A stretch of 64,000 nt of DNA. It comes from Pseudomonas fluorescens (lineage in GTDB: Bacteria; Pseudomonadota; Gammaproteobacteria; Pseudomonadales; Pseudomonadaceae). The position numbers were made by a program, and so were the translations under genes. The DNA is taken from contig NZ_MRST01000027.1 of the NCBI RefSeq assembly GCF_001902145.1, positions 106,519-170,518 on the forward strand, read 5' to 3'. Each line of letters begins with the position of its first letter. Within the stretch, counting starts at the first letter, position 1. Shown here one piece after another: positions 55,595 through 64,000 of the stretch. A model generated the notes under the pieces. That model did no database searches. It was not told the origin of the DNA and was given only the letters and a program-made list of their open reading frames with translations.

Positions 55595-57211
55595 ATGACC
55601 ACCAGCAACCTGCTCGCCCAGCTGTTTCCCACCTCCACCGCGCAGATTCCCGAGCAATTTCGCCTGGCCGCGCCCATTGAGCAACGTGAATACCTGGTCG
55701 ATGGCCAGTTGCAGGTGTGGAACGGCCCACTCGCCCGCGTGCAAAGCCCCGTGCAACTGGGTGATGAGCGTGTACACATCGGCAGCACGCCGTTGCTGGA
55801 TGCCGACACCGCCCTCACCGCCCTGGATGCTGCCGTGCGCGCCTACGACCGTGGCCAGGGTGCATGGCCGACGATGCGCGTGGTCGAGCGTATCCAGCAC
55901 GTCGAAGCGTTTCTGCGGCGCATGCGCGAACAGCGCGATGCGGTGGTCAAGCTGCTGATGTGGGAGATCGGCAAGAACCTCAAGGACTCGCAGAAAGAAT
56001 TCGACCGCACCTGCGACTACATCACCGACACCATCAATGCCCTCAAGGAACTCGACCGCCGCAGCAGTCGTTTTGAGCTGGAGCAAGACACCCTCGGCCA
56101 GATACGCCGTGTCCCTCTGGGCGTGGCGTTGTGCATGGGGCCTTACAACTACCCGTTGAACGAGACCTTCACCACGCTGATCCCGGCCTTGATCATGGGC
56201 AATACCGTGGTGTTCAAGCCGGCCAAGCTGGGTGTGCTGTTGATCCGCCCCTTGCTGGAAGCCTTCCGCGACAGCTTCCCGGCCGGGGTGATCAACGTGA
56301 TCTACGGCAGCGGCCGCGAGACCGTGAGCGCGCTGATGGCCAGCGGCAAGATCGACATCTTTGCGTTTATCGGCACCAACAAGGCCGCCAGTGATTTGAA
56401 AAAGCTGCACCCCAAGCCGCACCGTTTGCGCGCTGCGCTGGGCCTGGATGCCAAAAACCCCGGGATCGTGCTGCCCGAAGTGGACCTGGACAACGCGGTG
56501 AACGAAGCCGTCACCGGCTCGCTGTCGTTCAACGGCCAGCGTTGCACCGCGTTGAAGATCCTGTTCGTGCATGAAGACGTGGTGGAACGCTTTATCGAGA
56601 AATTCAACGCCAAGCTGGCGACGCTCAAGCCCGGCATGCCATGGGAAGATGGCGTGGCGCTGACGCCACTGCCGGAAGTGGGCAAGGTCGATTACCTCAA
56701 CGAACTGGTGGCCGATGCCGCGCAACATGGCGCCAAGGTGATGAATGCCGAGGGCGGCAGCAGCCGTGGTTCGTTCTTCTACCCGGCGGTGCTGTACCCA
56801 GTGAACCCGCAGATGCGCGTCTACCACGAAGAGCAATTCGGCCCCGTGGTGCCGATCGTGCCCTATCGCGATCTGGAAACCGTGATCGACTACGTGCTGG
56901 ACTCGGATTTCGGCCAGCAGTTGAGCCTCTTTGGCACCGACCCCGTGGAGGTCGGACGCCTGGTAGACACCTTCGCCAACCAGGTGGGCCGCATCAATAT
57001 CAACGCCCAATGCCAGCGCGGGCCGGACACCTTCCCCTTCAACGGGCGCAAGAACTCGGCAGAGGGCACGTTGTCGGTGCATGACGCCTTGCGCGTGTTC
57101 TCGATCCGCACCTTGGTGGCGACCAAGTTCCAGGAGAGTAACAAGGCGTTGGTCAGCGATATTTTGCGCAACCGCGATTCGAGTTTCCTGACGACCGACT
57201 ACATCTTTTAA
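55595..57211 (+). CDS. GAPN-like NADP-dependent aldehyde dehydrogenase
   Basis: A 538-residue aldehyde dehydrogenase resembling non-phosphorylating glyceraldehyde-3-phosphate dehydrogenase (GAPN). It has PYNYPLNETF, the catalytic Cys in NGQRCTALK, and the GAPN-like QRGPDTFPFNG. The segment aligned with the usual ELGGK reads GLDAK, so the general-base Glu is Gly by simple alignment. The start at 55595 follows AGGGG; the frame runs up to 55544 without similarity. Substrate assignment is from family only. Confidence 0.85.
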   Translation: MTTSNLLAQLFPTSTAQIPEQFRLAAPIEQREYLVDGQLQVWNGPLARVQSPVQLGDERVHIGSTPLLDADTALTALDAAVRAYDRGQGAWPTMRVVERIQHVEAFLRRMREQRDAVVKLLMWEIGKNLKDSQKEFDRTCDYITDTINALKELDRRSSRFELEQDTLGQIRRVPLGVALCMGPYNYPLNETFTTLIPALIMGNTVVFKPAKLGVLLIRPLLEAFRDSFPAGVINVIYGSGRETVSALMASGKIDIFAFIGTNKAASDLKKLHPKPHRLRAALGLDAKNPGIVLPEVDLDNAVNEAVTGSLSFNGQRCTALKILFVHEDVVERFIEKFNAKLATLKPGMPWEDGVALTPLPEVGKVDYLNELVADAAQHGAKVMNAEGGSSRGSFFYPAVLYPVNPQMRVYHEEQFGPVVPIVPYRDLETVIDYVLDSDFGQQLSLFGTDPVEVGRLVDTFANQVGRININAQCQRGPDTFPFNGRKNSAEGTLSVHDALRVFSIRTLVATKFQESNKALVSDILRNRDSSFLTTDYIF

Positions 57212-57229
57212 GAACGCCGCCGAACAAAA

Positions 57230-57318
57230 TGTGGGAGCGGGCTTGCTCGCGAAAGCGGAGTGTCAGTCAACAGACTTTTAACTGATACACCGCTTTCGCG
57301 AGCAAGCCCGCTCCCACA
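57230..57318. repeat. REP doublet (REPIN), GTGGGAGCGGGCTTGCTCGCG class
   Basis: Arms TGTGGGAGCGGGCTTGC... and its complement, with AAAGCGGxGTGTCAG...CTGATACACCGCTTT inside, closely matching the copy at 34029-34117. Confidence 0.93.
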
Positions 57319-57363
57319 ATTCAGACCGAGCCAGCCCTACTTACTGAGGCCACTTTAATACTG

Positions 57364-58428
57364 ATGAACCTGCCCTTCTTTGCCCGGCGCCTGCTGCGCC
57401 CCTTGCTCGATCCCTACCGCCGCTTTCGCCATGCCAAGCTGATCCACGCCGCGCGCGTGTCGGTGGGTTTGCTGGCAACCATCCTGCTGACCACCGGCCT
57501 CAACCTGCCCCACGGTGAATGGGCGTCGGTGACCATGCTGATCGTCATCGGCGGGTTGCAGCACCACGGCAATATCGGCAAGAAAGCCGTCGAGCGCGCC
57601 TACGGCACCTTGATCGGCGCCAGCGTCGGCTTGCTGCTGGTGGTGCAACAGGCGTACTTCGGCCTGCCGTTGCTCACCTATCTGTTGATGTCCGTGGTGT
57701 GCGGGTTCTTTTCCTATCACGCCATCGGCAAGGGCGGTTATATCGCGCTGCTGTCGGCGATCACGGTGTTTATCGTCGCCGGCCATGGCGACAACCCGAT
57801 CTCCGATGGCCTGTGGCGCACCGTCGATATCCTGATCGGCATTGTGCTGGCCCTGGCGTTTTCCTTTGCCTTGCCTTTGTACGCCGTGTATTCGTGGCGC
57901 TACAACCTGGCCAGCGCCCTGCGTGACTGCGCGCAGATTTATAGCCGGATCATTAATGGCCAGTCCGTGACTGACGATGAACACCTCAAGCTGCTCAACC
58001 GTTTGAACGGGGCGATGGTGCAACTGCGTTCGTTGATGCCGTCGGTGTCCAAGGAAGTGCGGATTTCCATGACTGAACTGGACGCGATCCAGCGTCACTT
58101 GCGCCTGTGCATCAGCACTCTGGAGATTCTGGGCAATACCCGGCCAGACCCGCGTGATGAGCAGGCCACGGCGCGGATGCAAGTCATGTTGAAGGCCGAG
58201 CATCGGCAAATTCGGGTGCAGTTGGTGGGGATGGCGCGAGCGTTGAAATCGGGGGTGACGGAGCGGTTGGAGCGTAGTACCGGTCACATCCATGCCAGTG
58301 AGCCTGCGCTGGATGCACCGGTGTACAGCGCGCTGGATGGGTATCGCCTGTTGACCCTGCAACTGGCGGCGAACGTGGATCAGATGCGTCAACGGCTTGG
58401 CAAAACTGCCGCCCGCTGGAAGATTTAG
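57364..58428 (+). CDS. FUSC-family membrane protein (aromatic acid exporter-like)
   Basis: 354 residues. About six membrane helices in residues 28-185, with the FUSC-typical segments WASVTMLIVIGG, GNIGKKAVERAYGTLIGA and a charged cytoplasmic C-terminal half. Related proteins (AaeB, YccS) are proposed efflux pumps for aromatic acids; this is a half-size form with a single membrane domain. It is monocistronic, with a terminator about 120 bases on. Confidence 0.83.
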   Translation: MNLPFFARRLLRPLLDPYRRFRHAKLIHAARVSVGLLATILLTTGLNLPHGEWASVTMLIVIGGLQHHGNIGKKAVERAYGTLIGASVGLLLVVQQAYFGLPLLTYLLMSVVCGFFSYHAIGKGGYIALLSAITVFIVAGHGDNPISDGLWRTVDILIGIVLALAFSFALPLYAVYSWRYNLASALRDCAQIYSRIINGQSVTDDEHLKLLNRLNGAMVQLRSLMPSVSKEVRISMTELDAIQRHLRLCISTLEILGNTRPDPRDEQATARMQVMLKAEHRQIRVQLVGMARALKSGVTERLERSTGHIHASEPALDAPVYSALDGYRLLTLQLAANVDQMRQRLGKTAARWKI

Positions 58429-58551
58429 CGACAGCTGGATGGCATCTTTACGCACATCGACACATTCACACTTTCTCTTACATATTTTTCACGTTTTATT
58501 CACAAGCCGAGACGTAGTGTGAAGCCTCATCCGTTACAAACGTTGCATATC

Positions 58552-58580
58552 AAGCCCGCCGCCCCAGCGGGCTTTTTTTT
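58552..58580 (+). terminator. Intrinsic terminator after the FUSC gene
   Basis: AAGCCCGC-CGCCCCA-GCGGGCTT followed by six more T residues. Confidence 0.9.
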
Positions 58581-58613
58581 GCCTGTTTTTTGGCTCCGAA
58601 AAAGGGCCAACCT

Positions 58614-58643
58614 CTGTAGGAGCGAGCTTGCTCGCGCCTACAG
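58614..58643. repeat. Single compact REP overlapping the tetR stop codon
   Basis: CTGTAGG (58614-58620) and CCTACAG (58637-58643) flank AGCGAGCTTGCTCGCG. This is one arm of the GTAGGAGCGAGC class in short form. The stop codon of the TetR gene (58638-58640 complement) lies inside it. Confidence 0.85.
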
Positions 58644-59369
58644 GGAGTGGTGCTCGCGTAGGGCGCGCTGGGTATCCAGCACCTTGGCCAGTGCCGTTTC
58701 GGCTTCCTGGCTTTGCTGCGGCACCCGAATCGCCGCCGACACCAACGTGATCAGCTTGGCCATCACCTCGGCATCCGTGGCCGGGCGGCCCAGGCTCATG
58801 GAGTTCATCAGCAGGCGCAGCTCCGTGCCGGCCATGACCCCGGAAATGGCCTTGAGGGCAAATTGCAGGCGCACCCCCAGTTCATTACGCGGCAAATCCG
58901 GCAGGGCCAGGGCGAAGGCTTCGAAGAAGCGCTGGAACACCGGCTGGTAATGCACCTTGAGGTATTCCTGGATAAACGGCGAGGTGTCGCTGTAGACCCG
59001 GCCCAGGAAGCGGATGAACGAGCGCCCCTCCCCGCTGGCCGGGTCGCTGCGCTCCAGGCCCATGGCCGGGGCAAACAGCACGCCCAGGAGTGTGTCGCAA
59101 TCGAGCGGGCCATCGGATTCGGCTTCACAGCGCGCCAGCAGTTCCAGGCGCTGCTCGTTGAGGGGCTCCAGGCGTTGCATCAGCAGGGTTTTCATCAGGG
59201 AGTCCTTGTCCCCGAAGTGGTAGTTCACCGCCGCCAGGTTGACCTGGGCACGCTCGGTTATCTGCCGTAGCAACACGGCGTCATAGCCGTACTTGATGAA
59301 AAGAGCCTCTGTCGCATCCAGCAGTCGAGTCTTGGTAACGTTTGGAGCGCTGAGTTTCTTCGCGACCAT
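58638..59369 (-). CDS. TetR/AcrR-family regulator, PsrA-like
   Basis: A 243-residue repressor. The HTH is in residues 10-55 (TRLLDATEALFIKYGYDAVLLRQITERAQVNLAAVNYHFGDKDSL, given here only as the region), closest to PsrA-type proteins; the C-terminal ligand domain also resembles PsrA, the fatty-acid sensor. The start at 59369 (MVAKKLSAPN) fits the family length. It is divergent from the export operon at 59724, and an AT-rich motif is repeated on both sides, so it probably controls that operon. The ligand is unknown. Confidence 0.88.
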   Translation of the reverse strand: MVAKKLSAPNVTKTRLLDATEALFIKYGYDAVLLRQITERAQVNLAAVNYHFGDKDSLMKTLLMQRLEPLNEQRLELLARCEAESDGPLDCDTLLGVLFAPAMGLERSDPASGEGRSFIRFLGRVYSDTSPFIQEYLKVHYQPVFQRFFEAFALALPDLPRNELGVRLQFALKAISGVMAGTELRLLMNSMSLGRPATDAEVMAKLITLVSAAIRVPQQSQEAETALAKVLDTQRALREHHSL

Positions 59370-59723
59370 ATGGGTTCCACGGCGGAAATATTGTTTTAAA
59401 AAATAATTTGATTTTTTATACCGGGGCGGCCCGTCGAAAGCAAGTAGTGACACTCCGCCATATCTTGCAAAGCCCGTGTATCCGGGCTTTTGAGGCAACT
59501 CGAAGGATTTTTACCCGCCTCTGACGCCCAGCGAGAAAATCGTTTCAACCCGTAAAACCGCTCTACCTCGACGGCTGGCGAAGCGTCAGGAAGGCGGTTA
59601 CTATTCAAACAATATTTTAAAAACAAGAAATAAAACCAGTCCGTGATGGGTACAGGCAGCCTCCGAACTTGTTACAAGGAGTTTCTGGGGCAAGGCGGTA
59701 CCGTCGAGACTGCAGGCGTAGTC
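59370..59723. promoter_or_regulatory. Divergent control region between tetR and the export operon
   Basis: 354 bases. Related AT-rich motifs are at 59386-59410 (AAATATTGTTTTAAAAAATA...) and, on the opposite strand, at 59606-59627 (CAAACAATATTTTAAAAACA...), close to the two expected promoters. No further gene was seen; an in-frame ATG at 59643 is too far upstream to be the ATPase start. Confidence 0.5.
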
Positions 59724-60431
59724 ATGATGACACAGACCCCCACGCAACCCGGCTTGATTTCCCTGCAAGGCATCGGCAAGCGCTATCAGCTCGCCGGGCA
59801 AGAATTGAGCATTCTAAATGACGTGTGCCTGTCCATCGCCAGCGGTGACAGCTGCGGCATTCTCGGTGCCTCTGGCTCCGGCAAAAGCACCCTGCTCAAC
59901 ATCCTCGGCTTGCTGGACCTGCCCAACTGCGGTCAATACCACTTTGCCGGCCACGATATTTTCAACGCCACCCCCGATGAACTGGCGGTGATCCGCAACC
60001 AGCAGATCGGCTTCGTGTTCCAGAGCTTCAACCTGCTGCCACGCCTCAGTGCCCTGGACAACGTCGCGCTGCCCTTGAGTTATCGCGGCGTGTCGCGGCA
60101 TGAATCGGTGGAACACGCCCAGCGCATGCTCGCACAGGTCGGCCTCGCCGAACGCGCCCACCATCGCCCCGCCGACCTTTCCGGTGGTCAGCGCCAACGT
60201 GTGGCCATTGCCCGCGCCCTGGTCGGCAAACCCTCAGTGATCCTGGCCGACGAACCCACCGGCAACCTCGACAGCACCACTGCCCAAGAGATCATGGACC
60301 TGCTGTTGAACCTCAACCGCGACCAACAGGTGACGCTGATCATCGTCACCCACGACCCCCACATTGCCGAGCGCCTGGAGCGCAAGATCCTGGTGCGCAA
60401 CGGCGTGGTGCATGAGGCCGGGCGCCCATGA
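59724..60431 (+). CDS. ABC transporter ATP-binding protein, MacB/LolD-type
   Basis: A 235-residue ATPase. Walker A GASGSGKST is at residues 48-56, then the Q-loop in GFVFQSFNLLPRL, the signature LSGGQRQRVAIARAL, Walker B VILADEPTGNLD, and the H-loop His in IIVTHD. This is the mechanotransmission family (MacB, LolD, FtsE). ATG 59724 and 59727 are both possible. It overlaps the permease gene by 4 bases. Confidence 0.92.
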   Translation: MMTQTPTQPGLISLQGIGKRYQLAGQELSILNDVCLSIASGDSCGILGASGSGKSTLLNILGLLDLPNCGQYHFAGHDIFNATPDELAVIRNQQIGFVFQSFNLLPRLSALDNVALPLSYRGVSRHESVEHAQRMLAQVGLAERAHHRPADLSGGQRQRVAIARALVGKPSVILADEPTGNLDSTTAQEIMDLLLNLNRDQQVTLIIVTHDPHIAERLERKILVRNGVVHEAGRP

Positions 60432-61627
60432 GCCTGCGGGTCGAGCAGAGCCTCAGCCAATTGCTGCACGAAGCCTTTATCAGCCTGCGTACCCTGGGCA
60501 AGCGTTCGATCCTGGCGCTCTTGGGGATCATCATCGGCAGTTCCTCGGTGGTGGCGCTGATCAATATCGGCCACAACGCGGCGGTGGATGCGGCGATGAT
60601 TTTCAAGGACATGGGCACCGACACCCTCATCGCCCAGTTCCCACCCAAGGGCAGCAGCAACGTGCCGATGCGCACCCAGCTCGACCTCGATGCCGTACGC
60701 CGGGCAGTGCCGGGCATTGCCCATATCGGCGCGCTCAGCCTGTTCAGCGGGCCCATTGTGTTTCATGGGCGGACCGCCAATGCCAACTTTGTCGGCAGTA
60801 CTGCGGGTATCCAGGACGCCATGCGCCTGGTGCTGCGCGAGGGACGCTTCCTGTCACCCTTCGATGCCAACGAAACCTACGGGGTGATCGGCGACCAACT
60901 CGCCCAGGCCCTCGGCGCGCCAGGTGACCCGCTGCAACTGGGCGACCGTGTACGTATCAACGATTACCTGTTTCTGGTGGTGGGCATCCTGCACAACCAA
61001 CCCCGGGCCATGCTGATGCCGGTGCAAGCCAATGAATCGCTGTTTATTCCCGCCGAGGGCATGCGCCGCATCTATGCCAACCCGCAGATCAACAACGTGC
61101 TCATCCGCGCGGCGCCGGGGCAGGACATGGAACGCATCGCCAGCGACGCCGCCGCCGCGCTGCAACCCCAGCTCAGCGACCATAGCGTCGACATCACGGT
61201 GCCCCAGCAAATGATCGATGGCATGACCCGCCAAAGCCGCACCTTCGCCTATCTACTCCTGGCCCTCGGCGCGATCTCCCTGGTGGGCGGCGGTGTCGGG
61301 GTGATGAACGTGATGCTGATGAACGTCTCGGAACGCCGCCGCGAGATCGGCATCCGCATGGCTCTGGGCGCGCGCCAGCGGGATATCCGCAACCTGTTTT
61401 TGCTCGAAGCGGTCACCCTCACCGCCGTGGGTGCGCTGTGCGGCGCAGTCCTGGGCATGACCGCTGCCTGGCTGTATGCGTGGCTGTCGGGCTGGGCCTT
61501 TGCGTTGGCAGTGGCCGCCCTGCCCCTGGGCGTGGGCAGTACGTTGCTGGTGGGTTTGTTCTTTGGCATTTACCCGGCGGTGTCGGCCTCACGCTTGCAG
61601 CCGGTCGAGGCCCTGCGCGATGAATAA
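60428..61627 (+). CDS. ABC transporter permease, MacB-type
   Basis: A 399-residue permease with the MacB topology: one N-terminal helix (ILALLGIIIGSSSVVALINIG), a large periplasmic domain (about residues 50-275), then three helices with the conserved GGVGVMNVMLMNVSERRREIGIRMALGA. In MacB the ATPase is fused; here it is a separate gene. It overlaps the ATPase gene by 4 bases and the next gene by 8. Confidence 0.92.
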   Translation: MSLRVEQSLSQLLHEAFISLRTLGKRSILALLGIIIGSSSVVALINIGHNAAVDAAMIFKDMGTDTLIAQFPPKGSSNVPMRTQLDLDAVRRAVPGIAHIGALSLFSGPIVFHGRTANANFVGSTAGIQDAMRLVLREGRFLSPFDANETYGVIGDQLAQALGAPGDPLQLGDRVRINDYLFLVVGILHNQPRAMLMPVQANESLFIPAEGMRRIYANPQINNVLIRAAPGQDMERIASDAAAALQPQLSDHSVDITVPQQMIDGMTRQSRTFAYLLLALGAISLVGGGVGVMNVMLMNVSERRREIGIRMALGARQRDIRNLFLLEAVTLTAVGALCGAVLGMTAAWLYAWLSGWAFALAVAALPLGVGSTLLVGLFFGIYPAVSASRLQPVEALRDE

Positions 61628-63098
61628 GTACCTGCCACTGATCATGCTGGTCAGCCTGCCGGGCATGGCCGCCGACGTGGTGATCAACCCTCAGGCGCCC
61701 AGCACTACCCGTAGCGGCTACGAGCGTAGCGTCTCGCTGAATGCCCAGGCCACCACCATGACCCTGGGGGACGCGGTGTACCTGGGCCTGCGTAATAACC
61801 CGGCGATCCGCAGCGCCTACCTGCAACGGGTGGCGCAGAAATTCGACCTGCGCGTGGCCGAAGACGTGTTCAACCCCAAGCTCACCCTCAACAGCTATTA
61901 CCGCAGTACCCGTGGCTCCCAAGACAATGCGCGCAACGCCAACCTGGCGCCGACCAGCAGCCTGCTCGGCGAATACGGCACGCGCTTGAGCATGGCCTGG
62001 ACCCAGCAGTTGAACAACGCCAACCGCGCCGGCCGCTACCGCAGCGACGGCCTGGACCTTGCGATCATCCAACCGCTGATGCGCGGGGCCGGCTGGGATG
62101 CCACCACCGCACCGCTGCGCCTGTCGCGCCTGGCCGAGCAGGCCAACCGCCTGAACCTCAAGGCCACCGTGGCGCAGACCATCAGCCAGATCATCGCCAC
62201 CTACCGCGAATTGTTGCGCGCCCAGGAACAGTTGGTGATCGTCCAGGAAGCGCTCAAACGCTCTAATACTTTACTGGAGGTGAACAAAGCGCTGATCAGC
62301 GCCGGGCGCATGGCCGAATTCGAGATCGTGCAGACCGAAGCCGATATCGCCACCCAGCAATTAGGCGTGGAAGAAGCGCGCAACCAACTCGACAGCAGCC
62401 GCCTGGCGTTGCTGCGCCTGCTGGCCCTGGACCTGTCGACACCGGTGCGTGCCACCGAGGCCCTGGAAGCCACCCCCATGGAGATCGACAAGCGCCAGGC
62501 CTTCAACCTCGCGCAAAACCAGCAACCGGAATACCTCGCTGCCCTGCTCGGCAGCCAGCAGGCCGACCTCGATCTGGTGATCGCCAAGGATTCCGGGCGC
62601 TGGCAAGTGGACCTGGTCGCCGGCGCCAACCAGATACGCGCCGCCACCGATAACGACAACGGCCATAACAATAACCGCACCTGGGACAGTTACGCCGGGG
62701 TGCAAGTGCAAATCCCTATTGGCGATATCAGCACGCGCCAGGCCGAAGTGCGTGCACGGGTAAATGTAGAAGACCAGGAAATCCGCATTACCGACGCCCG
62801 CCAGGAGCTGGAGCGCAACGTCAACAATGTGGTGCGTGACCTTGGCACCCGCTGGCGCCAATATGAAATATCCAAGCGCGCCGTGGAGTTGTCGCGGCGC
62901 AAGATCGAGATCGAGCGGGAAAAGCTCAGCGCCGGGCGCTCCACCAACTTTCAGGTGCTGAGCTTCGAGACCGACCTGCGCAACGCCGAAAATGCCCAGC
63001 TCAATGCGCTGATCGCTTATTTGAACGCCCAGACCCAGCTCGATCTGACCCTGGGCATGACGCTGGAAAGTTGGGAAATCGCCCTCAATGACTACTAA
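61620..63098 (+). CDS. TolC-family outer-membrane efflux protein
   Basis: 492 residues with a signal peptide (MNKYLPLIMLVSLPGMAA) lacking a lipobox Cys. Two repeats each show a long amphipathic helical hairpin separated by a barrel strand region, as in TolC; MTLGDAVYLGLRNNPAIRSAYLQ starts the first. The start at 61620 is set by the signal peptide and an 8-base overlap with the permease; the frame runs far upstream inside it. It should form the outer-membrane duct of the pump. Confidence 0.9.
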   Translation: MNKYLPLIMLVSLPGMAADVVINPQAPSTTRSGYERSVSLNAQATTMTLGDAVYLGLRNNPAIRSAYLQRVAQKFDLRVAEDVFNPKLTLNSYYRSTRGSQDNARNANLAPTSSLLGEYGTRLSMAWTQQLNNANRAGRYRSDGLDLAIIQPLMRGAGWDATTAPLRLSRLAEQANRLNLKATVAQTISQIIATYRELLRAQEQLVIVQEALKRSNTLLEVNKALISAGRMAEFEIVQTEADIATQQLGVEEARNQLDSSRLALLRLLALDLSTPVRATEALEATPMEIDKRQAFNLAQNQQPEYLAALLGSQQADLDLVIAKDSGRWQVDLVAGANQIRAATDNDNGHNNNRTWDSYAGVQVQIPIGDISTRQAEVRARVNVEDQEIRITDARQELERNVNNVVRDLGTRWRQYEISKRAVELSRRKIEIEREKLSAGRSTNFQVLSFETDLRNAENAQLNALIAYLNAQTQLDLTLGMTLESWEIALNDY

Positions 63099-64000
63099 TA
63101 AAAAATCCCTGCTGGCCGTTGCCTTGATCCTGCTGTTGGCTGGCGCGGTCGCCGGCCTGCTCAGTCAACGCAGCGGGGCTGAGCAGGCGGGTACAGGCGA
63201 ACAGTGGCTGGCCGTAAAGCCCGACCCGTTGGTGCACCAGATCGGCCTGGTGGGCAAGATCGAGCCTGACACCACCGTCGTCCTGACGGCACCGTTCGAC
63301 GGCAATGTGCTGGCCAACCTGGTCGAACAAGGCCAGCGCGTCGAGGCCGGCCAGGTCCTGTTGCGCATGGACCCGGCGACACTTGAAGTACAGCTGCGCG
63401 ACGCCCTCTCCGCGCAACTCAAGGCCCGGCGCACCGTGCAGGAAATGCAGGACTGGGGCAGCAGCCCCACCGTCAGCCGCGCCCGTCGCAGTTTACGCAC
63501 CGCTGAAATGACTGCGGGCAACACCCAACGCAAACTTACCGAGAGCGAAAACCTGTTCAAGCGCGGCATCATCCCCCGCAACGAACTGGATGACCTCAAG
63601 CAGCAAACCCAGCAACAGCAATTGGACTTGGTAGCGGCGCGCAGTGAGCTGCAACAAGCCCTGGACCAAGGCCAGGGCGAATACCGGCAGATAGCCGAAA
63701 TGGAGCTGACCAATGCCACGGTGAAGTACGAAGCCTTGCAAACACTGCTCGAAGGCAAGGAGGTCAAGGCGCCCTTCTCCGGCATCGTGGTACCGGCGCC
63801 CGGCAGCACCAATACCGCTCAAGGTGGCGGCAACAACAACGCCCCGGTGCAGGCCGGCAGCAAGGTCAGCCAGGGCCAGGTGCTGTTCGGGCTGGCCAAT
63901 ATCGAACGGTTGAAAATCGTGGCCAAGGTCTCGGAGCTGGATATCAACCAGTTGCATCAGGGCCAGGCCGTGGAAGTGATGGGCGATGGCTTTGATGGCG
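63088..64000 (+). CDS. HlyD/MacA-type periplasmic adaptor (3' end outside window)
   Basis: 304 residues are visible. One N-terminal membrane anchor (KSLLAVALILLLAGAVAGLL), a split lipoyl domain (TTVVLTAPFDGNVLANLVEQGQRVEAGQVLLRM; the second half at VKAPFSGIVVP), a coiled-coil hairpin of about 130 residues between, and the start of the beta-barrel domain (LKIVAKVSELDI). It links the permease to the TolC-like duct. It overlaps the TolC-family gene by 11 bases; placing the adaptor last is unusual. Confidence 0.9.
   Translation, partial: MTTNKKSLLAVALILLLAGAVAGLLSQRSGAEQAGTGEQWLAVKPDPLVHQIGLVGKIEPDTTVVLTAPFDGNVLANLVEQGQRVEAGQVLLRMDPATLEVQLRDALSAQLKARRTVQEMQDWGSSPTVSRARRSLRTAEMTAGNTQRKLTESENLFKRGIIPRNELDDLKQQTQQQQLDLVAARSELQQALDQGQGEYRQIAEMELTNATVKYEALQTLLEGKEVKAPFSGIVVPAPGSTNTAQGGGNNNAPVQAGSKVSQGQVLFGLANIERLKIVAKVSELDINQLHQGQAVEVMGDGFDG

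Overview
The window reads as chromosomal DNA of a fluorescent Pseudomonas, most likely of the P. fluorescens group. The evidence is high GC content, nine copies of the palindromic REP doublets typical of that group, Pseudomonas-type versions of nearly every protein, and a gene order that, from memory, follows the P. aeruginosa PA2604-PA2649 block. No rRNA, tRNA, CRISPR array, insertion sequence or prophage was seen.

Layout. 1-7 kb: the end of a DUF2069 membrane protein, a Tag-like glycosylase, ttcA, a Yip1 membrane protein, sprT, a CoA-transferase/racemase, the tusDCBE sulfur relay with ybiB, and a glutathionyl-hydroquinone reductase. 8-16 kb (minus strand): cysG, serS, crcB, rarA, lolA and ftsK. 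16-21.5 kb: aat, bpt and infA converge on clpA and clpS, which puts the known N-degron transferases, adaptor and unfoldase in under 5 kb; cspD follows. 21.5-34 kb: the divergent isocitrate dehydrogenases icd and idh, a Nudix gene, mnmA-hflD, purB, roxA plus a GNAT gene, a short secretin-like protein, and aceA. 34.5-49.5 kb: the complete 13-gene nuoA-N operon for respiratory complex I, with nuoC and nuoD fused.

49.5-64 kb is accessory in character. It holds a HigB2/HigA2-type toxin-antitoxin pair, an outer-membrane beta-barrel protein, an arylamine N-acetyltransferase, several small Pseudomonas proteins, a Tat-exported carbonic anhydrase broken by a 2-base insertion, a DyP peroxidase, a GAPN-like aldehyde dehydrogenase, a FUSC membrane protein, and a PsrA-like TetR regulator divergent from a four-gene ABC/TolC/HlyD export operon that runs off the right edge.

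Functional links. The tus genes feed sulfur to MnmA, and TtcA thiolates a different tRNA position. Icd, Idh and AceA all act on isocitrate. The aceA promoter has a perfect inverted repeat resembling an RccR site, followed by an untranslated leader of about 385 bases. The least explained parts are that leader, the export operon with its shared AT-rich motif, the stacked palindromes before the outer-membrane protein gene, and the nuoF-nuoG hairpin. I found no clearly new multi-gene system; the export operon is the best candidate for one.
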